From CAVQFB01 sp963711675 (lineage in GTDB: Bacteria > Acidobacteriota > Terriglobia > Terriglobales > Acidobacteriaceae), in NCBI GenBank assembly GCA_963711675.1, contig CAVQFB010000004.1, positions 124,001 through 188,000 on the forward strand: a stretch of DNA of 64,000 bases, given 5' to 3'. The notes under the pieces were generated by a model, which searched no databases, was not told where the DNA came from, and was given only the letters and a program-made list of their open reading frames with translations. The translations under genes and the position numbers were made by a program. Positions 43,289-52,866 of the stretch are shown here, one piece after another (within the stretch, counting starts at the first letter, position 1; each line of letters starts with the position of its first letter).

Positions 43289-43468
43289 CTAGGTAGCTTT
43301 GATCAGCGCGATGCCAGGAGAAGTGAGGTTCAGCTTGTGGAGCTTATCGGTGATACGGTTGCGATCGGCATCCGATGATGCGGCAGCCAGACGCTTCCGC
43401 AACTTGACTATCTTCTCTTTGCGCGTGCGACGCCGGCGAATCTCGGGCCGACGGCTGGGTCCTGACAT
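43289..43468 (-). CDS. small basic protein, 59 aa (DUF6800-like)
   Basis: This small minus-strand gene runs from ATG 43468 to TAG at 43289. The protein is highly basic, with the N-terminal motif RRPEIRRRRTRKEKIVKLRK followed by a helix and a short hydrophobic end. It resembles, from memory, short DUF6800-type proteins of Planctomycetes and related soil bacteria; I could not check this. AGGAG lies seven bases ahead of the ATG. A plausible promoter lies upstream (TTGCAG at 43573-43578, 18 bp, TATAAT at 43549-43554, minus strand), which would put the rnpB-like segment in its 5' leader. Possible nucleic-acid binding. Confidence 0.7.
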   Translation of the reverse strand: MSGPSRRPEIRRRRTRKEKIVKLRKRLAAASSDADRNRITDKLHKLNLTSPGIALIKAT

Positions 43469-43500
43469 AGATGAGCTCCTGATAGGATTCGAATGAATTC

Positions 43501-43529
43501 GTGGCAGCCGGACGTGTAAGCCGAAGTCT
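43501..43529 (-). repeat. 29-bp copy of the rnpB 3' end (candidate att site)
   Basis: Twenty-seven of 29 bases match the 3' end of RNase P RNA at 55528-55556, in the same orientation; the mismatches are at positions 14 and 26 of the repeat. The copied part covers the universally conserved GGCTTA/P4 strand and the 3' strand of P1, and no further RNase P sequence is nearby. It is the pattern left when an element inserts at the 3' end of an RNA gene. Confidence 0.75.
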
Positions 43530-43548
43530 TCCGGGCCGCTTCCCGCAA

Positions 43549-43578
43549 ATTATAGCCGCAGCGAGATTTAACCTGCAA
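43549..43578 (-). promoter_or_regulatory. promoter reading toward the small basic protein gene
   Basis: On the minus strand TTGCAG (43573-43578) and a perfect TATAAT (43549-43554) are 18 bp apart. The transcript would begin near 43542 and include the rnpB-like 29-mer before the 59-aa gene. Confidence 0.55.
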
Positions 43579-43900
43579 ACTGCCGCTGGCTTCGGGGATG
43601 GACAGACTCTCTCAGGTCTCCCGATTTCCTTCCTGTCTCGCTTAACCCACACAGAACGGACACTGAGATGGACAACATGAAATCGGTGATCAGCCAATTT
43701 CGCTCAACACGGATTGTAGACGCAATTCATTCCACACGCTGATGCTCGGTCTGGGTAAACCGACCCCTGTGTCTCGGGTCACAGCATCGCTGTCCGGCAG
43801 TCAATATGCTGAGCGGTGGAACGGGTTTTGCGGGGCGAAGAATCCAGGGCGATCCTCGCTCAATCGGCTCCGTTAGGCTCAAGACAGTAAGGGGCGCTGT
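43579..43900. other. intergenic region ahead of the efflux adaptor gene
   Basis: This gap of about 320 bp lies at the left end of the candidate island. No small gene with a ribosome site, no TTGACA-type promoter and no RNase P conserved element was found. The regulator of the efflux operon is not encoded here. Confidence 0.45.
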
Positions 43901-45034
43901 ATGCCTGCTGGATTCGTGGTTGGAGAGTTTCGGACACCGCTTGTGCGCAGATTTTTGTTATGCGCGACTCTGGCTCTGATAGCTTTCGCCGAAGCCTGTA
44001 GCAAGGACTCCAAGGCAGCCAGCCCACAAGGGCCCGCCGCAACGCCGGTAAAAGTGCAGGTTGCCCGAGCCGTGCAAGTAAGCGATACCACGGCTTACGT
44101 GGCTACCCTGAGGTCGCGGGCCTCGGCCGTCATCATGCCACAGGTGGAAGGAGAAATCGTTCAGATCTACGTGCACTCCGGTGAGCGCGTGGCGGAGGGC
44201 GCCCCGTTGATGCAGATCGACCCTTCCAAGCAGCAGGCCACGGTGAAAAGCCAGCAGGACACGCGTGCGGCGCAGGAAGCTAACCTGAGGTTTCTGCAAG
44301 AACAGTATCGGCGAACAAGCGGACTGGCGTCCGCTGGCGTAGTAAGCACTCAGGATCTCGACCAGGCGAAAATGGCTGTGGACACCGCGCATGCACAGTT
44401 GCAGTCGCTCGACGCGCAAGTGCGCGAGCAACAGGTCCAACTGCATTACTACAAAGTCGACGCGCCCTGGGGCGGCATCGTAGGCGACATTCCTGTGCAT
44501 GTGGGAGACCGTGTGACCACCTCCACCATGCTGACCACCGTGGATAAACCGGGCAGCCTGGAGGTCTACGTGTACGTACCCGTGGAGCGATCGACGCAAC
44601 TGCACATGGATATGCCGATGCGGGTCGTCGACAGCGAAGGGAATGAGATAGCCGAAAGCCGCGTCAGCTTCATCTCGCCGCAAGTGGACAATACCACCCA
44701 AACCGTGCTGGTGAAGGCCAGAGTCGCCAACCGCAAAGCCACGCTTCGTCAGTCACAATTCGTTCGTGCACGGGTGGTCTGGGGAATGCAGAGCACTCCC
44801 GTCGTGCCGGTTTTGGCGGTGTCGCGCATTGGCGGGCAATTTTTTGTTTTCATCGCCGAGCAGGACAAGAACGGCTCGTACATCGCCCGGCAGAAACCGC
44901 TCAGAGTCGGCCAGATGGTGGGCAATGACTATGTGGTGCTGGACGGAATCAAGCCGGGAGACAAGGTGATTCTCTCGGGTACTCAGTTTCTGCTTGACGG
45001 TGCCCCGGTTATACCGCAGGAAGGCAGCAGCTAG
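43901..45034 (+). CDS. RND efflux periplasmic adaptor subunit (MFP)
   Basis: This membrane fusion protein of an RND pump has 377 aa. An N-terminal signal with a Cys near residue 33 (FAEACSK) may be lipidated, though the lipobox is not canonical. The lipoyl half-motifs MPQVEGEIVQIYVHSGERV and YYKVDAPWGGIVGDIPVHVG flank a coiled-coil hairpin (about 110-165), followed by the beta-barrel domain (VEVYVYVPVE-like strand LEVYVYVPVERST). It links the inner-membrane pump to an outer-membrane channel. The pump gene follows after 47 bp; the channel gene is not in the window. Confidence 0.93.
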   Translation: MPAGFVVGEFRTPLVRRFLLCATLALIAFAEACSKDSKAASPQGPAATPVKVQVARAVQVSDTTAYVATLRSRASAVIMPQVEGEIVQIYVHSGERVAEGAPLMQIDPSKQQATVKSQQDTRAAQEANLRFLQEQYRRTSGLASAGVVSTQDLDQAKMAVDTAHAQLQSLDAQVREQQVQLHYYKVDAPWGGIVGDIPVHVGDRVTTSTMLTTVDKPGSLEVYVYVPVERSTQLHMDMPMRVVDSEGNEIAESRVSFISPQVDNTTQTVLVKARVANRKATLRQSQFVRARVVWGMQSTPVVPVLAVSRIGGQFFVFIAEQDKNGSYIARQKPLRVGQMVGNDYVVLDGIKPGDKVILSGTQFLLDGAPVIPQEGSS

Positions 45035-45081
45035 GGTCCGAAGACAACGGACTTCCTGGCGACTGCTGGCTACCGGCTACC

Positions 45082-48000
45082 ATGTTTGTAGATTTCTTCA
45101 TTCGGCGTCCGGTCTTCGCTACCGTCTGCGCGCTGCTGATCATCCTGGCGGGCGCGGTGGTGATCCCTACTCTGCCCATTGCACAGTTCCCCAACCTGGC
45201 GCCTCCGCAAGTCTCCGTCTACAGCTCCTACACTGGCGCCAGCGCGCAAACCGTGGAGACCGCTGTCACCCAGCCGCTCGAGCAGCAAATCAACGGCGCG
45301 GAAGGAATGAAGTACGTCACTTCCTCCAGCAGCAATGACGGTTCCAGCCAGATCACCGCGACCTTCGACCTGAATCGGGATCCCGACCTCGCCTCGGTGG
45401 ATATTCAGAACCGCGTGAACACTGCGATGGGGCGGCTGCCAGGCCCGGTCAAGACGACCGGTGTTACCACCGCTAAGGCGTCCAACAACTTCGTGTTCGG
45501 GGCAGCGGTTTACTCGCCTGACGGACGTTACGATCCGCTATTCATGAGCAATTACCTGGATGTCTACGTCCGCGACTCACTCAAGCGCGTCCCCGGTGTG
45601 GCCGACGTCTTTATTTTTGGCGAGCGCAGGTACTCGATGCGGTTGTGGCTCGATCCCGTGCGCATGGCAGGTCGCGGCCTGGCCGCGCCCGATGTGGTCA
45701 ATGCGCTTTCCGAGCAGAACGTAGAAGTTGCGGCTGGGCAAGTGGGACAGCCTCCGGTACAGACGGGGCAGACATTTCAGATCAGTGTGCGGGCGATCGG
45801 ACGGCTCACCGAGCCAGCCGAATTTGACAACATCATCGTGAAGACCAACAAAGACGGAACGCTGGTGCGCCTCAAAGACGTTGGCCGCGCCGAGTTAGGG
45901 GCGGAGGACTATGGGTCTGAACTTCAATTCAACGGGCGTGATTCGGTGGGAATCGGAATCACACAGCTATCCACTGCAAATGCTTTAGAAGTGGACCGCA
46001 GAGCCATCGCCGAACTGGAACGACTGAGCCGGCGATTCCCCCCGGGAATGAAGTATGAGCTGGCCTTCGACACCACCGATGCGGTGGGAGAGTCGATTCG
46101 GGATGTCTTGACCACGTTGATCGAGGCCATCGTGCTGGTCATTCTGGTAATTTTCGTTTTCCTGGAAGACTGGCGCAGCACCATCATTCCCTCCGTAACC
46201 ATTCCTGTATCGCTGATTGGAACGTTTGCATTCGTCAAGTTGCTGGGATTCTCCATCAACACGCTAACCCTGTTCGGCATCACACTGGCCACGGGCCTGG
46301 TAGTGGACGATGCCATCGTGGTGATTGAGAACATTGAGCGCCATCTGCAGGAGGGCGAGAAAGATCCACGCAAGGCCTCCTCCGATGCCATGAAGGAAGT
46401 GACCGGTGCGGTGATTGCAACTTCTCTGGTACTGGTGGCGGTTTTTGTGCCGGTAGCATTTTTCCCCGGAACCACGGGCATTCTATTCCGCCAGTTTGCG
46501 CTTACCATCGCATTCTCCATCTCCATTTCTGCCTTCAATGCCTTGACCTTGACGCCTTCGCTCTCGGCCCTGCTGCTCGGCCGCGAACACGGTAAGCACG
46601 GCTGGTTCTTTTCCAAGGTGGACAAAGTGGTCGCCAAGTCGACCGAAGGTTACCGCAGGCTGCTGCATCATTTTCTGAATTACAAACTTGTGGCCATCGT
46701 GCTCTTTTTTGCTGGATTGGGTTTGACTTATTTCGTGTTTCAGCGAGTGCCCAAGGCTTTCGTTCCCGACGAAGACCAGGGCTGGTTCATCATCAATCTG
46801 CAGGCGCCTTCGGGGGCATCGCTCGATTACACGAAGAAAATCGGTCAACAAGTGCAGGCCCTTCTCTCCAAAGTACCCGAGGTGCAGAGCGCGTTCTCGG
46901 TTTCCGGCTTCAGTTTCACGGGGAACGCCCCCAATCGCGGCCTCGTGTTCACGGGCCTGCGACCCTACTCGCAACGCAAGGGCGACGAGCACTCCGCGCA
47001 GGCAGTTGTGAACCGCTTGCGTGGTCAGTTGTTTGGAATATCGGGTGCCATGGTCATTGCATTCCTGCCTCCCTCAGTCTCGGGCCTGGGTGAGTTCGGC
47101 GGCTTTCAGTTTGAGGTGCAGGACCAGGGCGGGCATACCTTGCAGGAACTGGCGGACGTTACGCAGACCCTTGTCCGCCAGGGCGGCGGACGCAAAGATC
47201 TTGCCGGTCTGTTCACCGGCTACACCGCCAATGATCCTCAAGTCCTGGTCACCATCGATCGCGAAAAAGCAAAAAGCTTGCATGTGCCGCTGGAGCAGAT
47301 CACGGACACCCTCGGTGTCTATATGGGCTCGTCCTATGTGAACGACTTCGACTTCAACAATCGGTCGTACCGCGTGTACGTGCAAGCCGACAAGCAGTTT
47401 CGCGCGAATCCCGACAATATTAAGGAATACTATGTCCGCTCCGATGCCGGTGCCATGATTCCGCTGGACAAGCTGGTCGCTATCTCGCAGACGACTACAC
47501 CCCAGGTAATCAGCCACTACAACTTGTTCCGATCGGCGGAGACTGACGGTTCCGCCGCCCCGGGCTTCAGTTCGGGCCAGGCCATCGCTGCCATGGAGGA
47601 CTTGAGCGGGAAAAGTCTTCCGCAGGGATATACCTATCAATGGACCGGCGCGTCGCTGGAAGAATTGCAGTCTGGTTCAACTTCCCTGCTTCTCTTTGGA
47701 CTGGGCACCCTGGTTGTCTATCTGACGCTATCGGCGCAATACGAAAGTTTCGTCCTGCCGTTTATCGTCCTGCTGGCAGTCCCCATGGCCCTGTTGGGCG
47801 CGCTGTGCGCGCAGTGGATGCGTGGGCTGCAGAACGACGTCTACTGCCAGATTGGCATCGTCATGCTGGTGGGCTTGGCCAGCAAGAATGCGATTCTGAT
47901 CGTCGAATTCGCGGAGCAGTTACGCCATCGCGGCATGCCATTGATCGAGGCGACGGCCGAAGCAGCGCGCATTCGGCTGCGTCCCATCCTCATGACTTCG

Positions 48001-48219
48001 TTCGCTTTCATCCTCGGCGTGCTGCCCCTGGTTCTTGCCAGCGGCGCCGGTGAAAAGGGCCGGCATTCGGTCGGCACGACTGTCTTCGGCGGGATGGTCA
48101 TGTCCACCATCCTCAACCTGTTCTTCATCCCCGTGCTCTATCTCGTCATTGAAGGCTTCCGTGAGCGACGGAAACGCATGGTGACCGGTATAAACCCCTT
48201 GCCGCATGAGGGGGATTGA
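45082..48219 (+). CDS. RND efflux transporter permease subunit (AcrB/MexB family)
   Basis: This proton-driven multidrug efflux pump (1045 aa) has the usual twelve helices and two large periplasmic loops. It opens with FFIRRPVFATVCALLIILAG and contains the HAE1 landmarks PIAQFPNLAPPQVSVYSSYT, the helix-4 proton-relay segment GLVVDDAIVVIENIERHL (two adjacent Asp) and GLASKNAILIVEFAEQLR in the second half. Length and domain order match AcrB. It follows the adaptor on the same strand. Substrates are hydrophobic drugs, solvents or bile-like compounds in relatives. It lies within the candidate island. Confidence 0.96.
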   Translation: MFVDFFIRRPVFATVCALLIILAGAVVIPTLPIAQFPNLAPPQVSVYSSYTGASAQTVETAVTQPLEQQINGAEGMKYVTSSSSNDGSSQITATFDLNRDPDLASVDIQNRVNTAMGRLPGPVKTTGVTTAKASNNFVFGAAVYSPDGRYDPLFMSNYLDVYVRDSLKRVPGVADVFIFGERRYSMRLWLDPVRMAGRGLAAPDVVNALSEQNVEVAAGQVGQPPVQTGQTFQISVRAIGRLTEPAEFDNIIVKTNKDGTLVRLKDVGRAELGAEDYGSELQFNGRDSVGIGITQLSTANALEVDRRAIAELERLSRRFPPGMKYELAFDTTDAVGESIRDVLTTLIEAIVLVILVIFVFLEDWRSTIIPSVTIPVSLIGTFAFVKLLGFSINTLTLFGITLATGLVVDDAIVVIENIERHLQEGEKDPRKASSDAMKEVTGAVIATSLVLVAVFVPVAFFPGTTGILFRQFALTIAFSISISAFNALTLTPSLSALLLGREHGKHGWFFSKVDKVVAKSTEGYRRLLHHFLNYKLVAIVLFFAGLGLTYFVFQRVPKAFVPDEDQGWFIINLQAPSGASLDYTKKIGQQVQALLSKVPEVQSAFSVSGFSFTGNAPNRGLVFTGLRPYSQRKGDEHSAQAVVNRLRGQLFGISGAMVIAFLPPSVSGLGEFGGFQFEVQDQGGHTLQELADVTQTLVRQGGGRKDLAGLFTGYTANDPQVLVTIDREKAKSLHVPLEQITDTLGVYMGSSYVNDFDFNNRSYRVYVQADKQFRANPDNIKEYYVRSDAGAMIPLDKLVAISQTTTPQVISHYNLFRSAETDGSAAPGFSSGQAIAAMEDLSGKSLPQGYTYQWTGASLEELQSGSTSLLLFGLGTLVVYLTLSAQYESFVLPFIVLLAVPMALLGALCAQWMRGLQNDVYCQIGIVMLVGLASKNAILIVEFAEQLRHRGMPLIEATAEAARIRLRPILMTSFAFILGVLPLVLASGAGEKGRHSVGTTVFGGMVMSTILNLFFIPVLYLVIEGFRERRKRMVTGINPLPHEGD

Positions 48220-48519
48220 TTAACGAAAAGCAACTGATCGGCCCACGGCCCACATCAGGTGCATTCGAGGCAGCCTTTCCTCGCCGCCGGGTTGACCCCG
48301 AAACATAGTCATACGATTGCCGGACTTCGGCGTAACGTTCATGTTTCACCGACAGCGCATGACCTCCACAGGAGCCGGTCGGCTCTGGATGGACCTGCCA
48401 CCGTGCGCTTGCCGGCCAGCCTTGGGACAAGGCACACGCCAGCGTGCGCTCTGTCACTGACAAGTGTGTGAGATTTTGTTCCCGTTAGCAGATCGAAGAA
48501 AAGAATGAGGAGATTGCGT
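48220..48519. other. 300-bp intergenic region ahead of the second Oar-like receptor
   Basis: This region contains the receptor ribosome site AGGAG (48508-48512). I see no consensus promoter, no terminator-like hairpin after the pump gene and no small gene. Confidence 0.45.
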
Positions 48520-51500
48520 ATGAATCCACGAGTCGGACTTATTCCGTTACTTCTGGTTCTCGTCGCTGTTTTCGTCCTCCTAACGCCTGGAGCCTCGGGT
48601 CAGGATGCCACCGGCAAAGTTGTGGGCACCGTCCTGGACCAGCAGAACGCAGTGGTCCGCGAGGCTAAGGTCCGCGTTACGAACGTTGCCACGGGCATCG
48701 TAAGCACCAGCGCTACCGGCGAGGACGGCCAGTACCAGATTCTCAATCTGCCCATCGGGAGCTATAGCGTTACAGTTGAAAAACAAGGCTTCCAGAAGAC
48801 CGTCACGAAAGCTCATGCGCTCGAGATCAACCAGACTCTTCGCATCGACGTAACCCTGCCCGTGGGTTCAACCTCCCAAACCGTCGAAGTGAGAGGCGAT
48901 GCCACACAGGTCGAGACGTACAACTCAACGCTTGGCGCATCCGTCACCAGTCGCCCTATTGTCGATCTGCCCTTGAACGGGCGCGACATTCTCGACCTGG
49001 CACGTCTTGAGCCCGGAGTGACCGATCAAAATGACGAAAACGGAGCGGCCGGCAATTTCAGCGTCGCAGGCGGACGCACCGACTCGATCACATACCTCCT
49101 GGATGGAGGTCTGAACAACGACCTGCTCGACAATGGCGTCGTGTTCGATCCGAATCCCGACACGGTCGCCGAGTTCCGCATTCTTGAGAGCAACTACACA
49201 GCAGAGTATGGACGCAACGGTGGGGGCATCATTAGTGTGGTCACCAAGTCGGGAACCAATGAGTATCACGGAACCGCATTCGACTTTGCGCGCAATGACG
49301 CGTTCGATGCCAACCGCTTCTTCAACAAGCTGCAGGGCAAGCCGCGTGACATTCTCAAACGCCAACAGTTCGGCGGCACACTCGGAGGTCCGGTTGGCAT
49401 CCCCGGTTTATGGACGGGAAAGGATAAGGCATTTTTCTTCCTGAGCTACCAGGGTCAGCGTCAGAACGTACTTGATCGGCCCAGCCCGCAGTCAACGTTT
49501 GACACTTTCACACCGGCAGAAATCCAGGGAGATTTTTCGCAGTCCGCTGACGCGGGGACGGTGGCGAGCTTCCTCGCCGCCAATCCGTACTTTCAGCCCA
49601 ACCCGGCATTGGCAACTCAGGGCATCCTCGATCCCACGCGGATCGATACTGTTTCCAAGAACATCATTGCCGCGGGCATGGTCCCCGTCTCCGCCACCGG
49701 CATAACCAGCCCGACCGCTACCGCCAAAGACGACCGGGAAGAACTAGTAGGCAAACTGGACTATAACTTCAGCCAGGCGGACCATCTTTCCGTCACCCTT
49801 GGCTGGAATAAGACGACACAGACCTCGCCTTTTGCCACAGATGTTTCCGCCCCGTTCCCAATCCTCTATGTATTCAAATACTGGTTCATGAACGCGGCCT
49901 ATACCAAGACCTTCAATGTCAACCTGCTGAACGAGTTTCGCTTCACTGCCCAGCGGTCGAATACTCTTCAGGACCAGCCTCTTACGCATCTTCCCACTCC
50001 GGCGCAGCTGGGGATCGCCGTCACTCCCGACGACGCTACTGGCCCACCCTATCTCTATTTCTATGATTCCGGCCTATCGCTCGGATTCAGCTTTCATGGA
50101 CCTACGACTCTGGTGGGGAACACTTTCTCATTCTCCGATAACCTCACATGGGTAAGAGGCAAGCACAACCTGAAATTCGGATTCCAGTTTGTGCCCTACC
50201 AGAACAACACGGTCTACGATTACTTCGTGGATGGCAATTTCAACTACTACGGTTCAGGCACGTCCACAGGATCAGGGGCCGAGTTTGCAGACTTCCTGAT
50301 GGGATTGCCGGACGAGTATTACCAGGCGCCGAGAGCTCCCACCAACATCCGCACCAAGTCCTACTATGGGTTCGCACAGGACGAGTGGAAGCTGACGAAA
50401 AATCTGGTGCTCAATCTCGGCCTGCGTTACGAGTACTCGACACCCAAGGAAGACACGCAGGGGCGCACCTTCTCGATCATTCCCGGGATGCAATCGCAGC
50501 GCTTCATCAATGCGCCGCTGGGATTGGTTTTTCCCGGAGATCCGGGTGCTCCGCGGGGCGCAAATTTCCCCGCGCGCAACAATTTCGCTCCGCGTTTTGG
50601 ATTCGCCTGGGATCCCAAAGGAGACGGTCGCACCAGTCTCCGCGGTGGTATTGGTGTTTTCTTTGACGTGCTGAAGGGCGAGGACAACCTGCAGTTCAAC
50701 GGCCAAGCGCCCTTCTTTTCCACGTCGGACTTGTTCTTCAACTCACCGCCGGCGGGTGGCTATGCCACGGCTCCCAACATGCACTCTGATCCCTATGGAT
50801 CATTGGGGTTGCCGAACCCCTTCCCGTCCAAACCGCCTGCACCCAACATCGACTTCGATGCATCGGGATTCATTCCGTTCGGCGGCAGTAGCGTGTATTC
50901 GGTTAATCCGCATCTGCGCACGCCTTACACCTACCACTACAACTTGAGCTTGCAGCATGATCTGCGGCACGGACTTGCGGCTGAGGTGGCCTATGTCGGC
51001 AGCACATCACACAAACTGACCGGACTGAAGGACAGCAATCCTGTGATGTTGGGAACGGCGACGCGCGTACTCAACGCCCAGCCCGGCATCCAGTACGATC
51101 CTGCATTCAGCTATCTGGATACGTTCTACAACGTCGGCAACCAGAGCTACAACAGCCTGCAGGCAAGCCTGAAAAAGCAGATGACCGAGAACAAGTATTT
51201 CGGCTCCAGCTACTTCACCGCCGCCTACACGTACGCGCACAACATCGACAATTCCTCGGGCTTCCGCGAGTGGAGCAGCAATGTGCCCGTGGGCAATCCC
51301 GATCTTTTCCGTGCCAGTTCCGACCTCGACGTCCGTCACAACCTCAGCTTTGGGGGCGGCTGGGATCTGCCCTTCCATAACCTGTGGCAGACAGGTCCAA
51401 AACGCCTTACCAAGGGATGGAGTCTCTACCCGATCTTCACTTGGCGCACGGGGTTCCCCATGGATATGCGCTACTTCCTGGCGCGGAGCCGGACTCGCCC

Positions 51501-51936
51501 GGGCCCCTCAGGCTATGGGGACTCCGAGTTGGTTGGTCCCAATGTCGTTGGCCCGGTTACGTTCTACGATCCCAGAAAGACTCTGGCGGCGGACGGTGTC
51601 GGCGCGATGTGGTTCAGCCCTTCAGCCTTTGACACCACTGCACTACAGAATCTGAACGATCCAGGCTTCATTCCTGATCCCAGCCAGCGCACCTATGGTA
51701 GCTACGCGCGTAACTCACTGCGCGGGCCAAGCCGCATCAATCTGGACATGTCATTCGCGAAGTTGACCAGTATCACGGAACGCGTGAACCTTGAATTCCG
51801 CGCTGATTTCTTCAACTTCTTCAACCATGCGCAATTCCGGAAGCCGGACCTCAATCCTTTGCACTCCACCTTTGGAGAGATTACCGACACCTATGATCCC
51901 CGGATCATTCAGCTGGCTGCGAAGATCAGATTCTGA
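48520..51936 (+). CDS. TonB-dependent receptor, Oar-like (second copy)
   Basis: This large outer-membrane receptor (1138 aa) has the same architecture as that at 39683. The signal peptide (PLLLVLVAVFVLLTPGASGQ) precedes a carboxypeptidase-regulatory domain (VVGTVLDQQNAVVREAKVRV), a plug (AGGRTDSITYLLDGGLNNDL; EYGRNGGGIISVVTKSGTNE) and a barrel ending in AAKIRF with a terminal Phe. Sequence similarity to the first receptor is clear in the N-terminal domain and plug but loose in the barrel, so it is a diverged paralogue, not a recent duplicate. ATG 48520 is preceded by AGGAG at seven bases; an ATG at 48505 is an alternative. It lies behind the RND operon. Confidence 0.9.
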   Translation: MNPRVGLIPLLLVLVAVFVLLTPGASGQDATGKVVGTVLDQQNAVVREAKVRVTNVATGIVSTSATGEDGQYQILNLPIGSYSVTVEKQGFQKTVTKAHALEINQTLRIDVTLPVGSTSQTVEVRGDATQVETYNSTLGASVTSRPIVDLPLNGRDILDLARLEPGVTDQNDENGAAGNFSVAGGRTDSITYLLDGGLNNDLLDNGVVFDPNPDTVAEFRILESNYTAEYGRNGGGIISVVTKSGTNEYHGTAFDFARNDAFDANRFFNKLQGKPRDILKRQQFGGTLGGPVGIPGLWTGKDKAFFFLSYQGQRQNVLDRPSPQSTFDTFTPAEIQGDFSQSADAGTVASFLAANPYFQPNPALATQGILDPTRIDTVSKNIIAAGMVPVSATGITSPTATAKDDREELVGKLDYNFSQADHLSVTLGWNKTTQTSPFATDVSAPFPILYVFKYWFMNAAYTKTFNVNLLNEFRFTAQRSNTLQDQPLTHLPTPAQLGIAVTPDDATGPPYLYFYDSGLSLGFSFHGPTTLVGNTFSFSDNLTWVRGKHNLKFGFQFVPYQNNTVYDYFVDGNFNYYGSGTSTGSGAEFADFLMGLPDEYYQAPRAPTNIRTKSYYGFAQDEWKLTKNLVLNLGLRYEYSTPKEDTQGRTFSIIPGMQSQRFINAPLGLVFPGDPGAPRGANFPARNNFAPRFGFAWDPKGDGRTSLRGGIGVFFDVLKGEDNLQFNGQAPFFSTSDLFFNSPPAGGYATAPNMHSDPYGSLGLPNPFPSKPPAPNIDFDASGFIPFGGSSVYSVNPHLRTPYTYHYNLSLQHDLRHGLAAEVAYVGSTSHKLTGLKDSNPVMLGTATRVLNAQPGIQYDPAFSYLDTFYNVGNQSYNSLQASLKKQMTENKYFGSSYFTAAYTYAHNIDNSSGFREWSSNVPVGNPDLFRASSDLDVRHNLSFGGGWDLPFHNLWQTGPKRLTKGWSLYPIFTWRTGFPMDMRYFLARSRTRPGPSGYGDSELVGPNVVGPVTFYDPRKTLAADGVGAMWFSPSAFDTTALQNLNDPGFIPDPSQRTYGSYARNSLRGPSRINLDMSFAKLTSITERVNLEFRADFFNFFNHAQFRKPDLNPLHSTFGEITDTYDPRIIQLAAKIRF

Positions 51937-52049
51937 CCGGCCAGACCACAGAAATCAGTGATCGAGAGGTCTCTGCGTGACCGAAACACATTGCAGAAGC
52001 CGGTTGCCGCGCTTGGCGTTCCTCAGCCCGCAACCGGCGTTCCGCCTCT

Positions 52050-52805
52050 CTATCCGAGGATCGCGTGAGTCATCCCCTGCCACCACGCTGGATTGACCCG
52101 CCACGCGTACACGGCAAGGCTCTGCAGAACGATCATCGGAGGCAGCGCATAGAGATACACCTTGTGCACCCGGCCCTCTACGATCCAATCGCGCATCATG
52201 CCCATCACGATAAGAAGGTCCAGGCCCGCGTAAAAGATGTTGTTGTTGAACCAGAAATCGAATCGGCCGATGGCAGCGTCCATGAGCTCGCAACTCGCGA
52301 TGAAGATGAGGCGTCGATGGTAGTCCGGCCGGGCTCTCCAATAAATGGCCAGGGCTATGCACGAGCCGAAGATGATCATGTCCGCGAAAGGAATCGACAA
52401 GAAAGAATCGACGTCCTTCTGGTGGAGCACGGACACATCGAAGCGGGTCATGACGATGGCAACCGTGAAGCCCAATACCACCATGACCGTGGCCAGCCCG
52501 GCTCCAAACCATCCCAGAAAGCGGTGCACGCTGATTTTGCGAACCCGCACCAAAGCCGACTGGAGAATAAAGAAGACCATCCACGTCGCGAATGCTGTGC
52601 CATGCATCCACAAAAGCAGCGGCCGTGGCGGGGTGGCATGGAAGAGGTGCTCCTCGACGGTACGGCTGAAGCCCCATACCACGAGCCCGGACATAACCAG
52701 CGCCATGCAAAAATAGAAATAGCGGCTCAAGAACGCCTTGAGCCGATCCGTTGTGCTCAGTTCTTTCTCAATGGGTGCAGCAAAGGCTGCATCTCTTATG
52801 GCCAC
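52050..52805 (-). CDS. multi-pass membrane protein of unknown function
   Basis: This is a polytopic inner-membrane protein (251 aa) with about six to seven helices. Helices include YFYFCMALVMSGLVVWGFS, LLLWMHGTAFATWMVFFILQ, GWFGAGLATVMVVLGFTVAI and MIIFGSCIALAIYW. Conserved-looking histidines occur in WMHGTA and SVHRFLG, a layout reminiscent of DUF2306-like or small cytochrome-type membrane proteins, but I cannot assign it. The frame is open to 52919; GTG 52805 is preferred because GGGGGGAG precedes it by seven bases and the upstream part encodes the Cys-rich reading of tandem repeats. Confidence 0.65.
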   Translation of the reverse strand: MAIRDAAFAAPIEKELSTTDRLKAFLSRYFYFCMALVMSGLVVWGFSRTVEEHLFHATPPRPLLLWMHGTAFATWMVFFILQSALVRVRKISVHRFLGWFGAGLATVMVVLGFTVAIVMTRFDVSVLHQKDVDSFLSIPFADMIIFGSCIALAIYWRARPDYHRRLIFIASCELMDAAIGRFDFWFNNNIFYAGLDLLIVMGMMRDWIVEGRVHKVYLYALPPMIVLQSLAVYAWRVNPAWWQGMTHAILG

Positions 52806-52827
52806 AGAAGTTCTCCCCCCTGGAATT

Positions 52828-52866
52828 TCGCAAATTAGACTGTCGCAAATTGGAATGTCGCAAACG
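52828..52866 (-). promoter_or_regulatory. three direct repeats spaced 15 bp, probable operator
   Basis: TCGCAAATT (52828-52836), TCGCAAATT (52843-52851) and TCGCAAACG (52858-52866) recur at exactly 15-bp intervals, 22-61 bp upstream of the GTG start of the membrane protein gene. The layout suggests binding sites for a regulator that oligomerises along DNA, or overlap with the promoter. Confidence 0.5.

Noticed and set aside
43470..43500. tRNA-like GGATTCGAATGAATTC sequence near the island edge
   Set aside because: It is a chance palindrome around GAATTC; no cloverleaf or CCA-proximal stem can be drawn.
43530..43900. A second RNase P RNA gene or pseudogene beside the 29-mer
   Set aside because: Searching by eye for GGACTTTCC, ACCCTTAC and CCTATTTGGTC-type conserved elements gave nothing; only the 3' end fragment is present.
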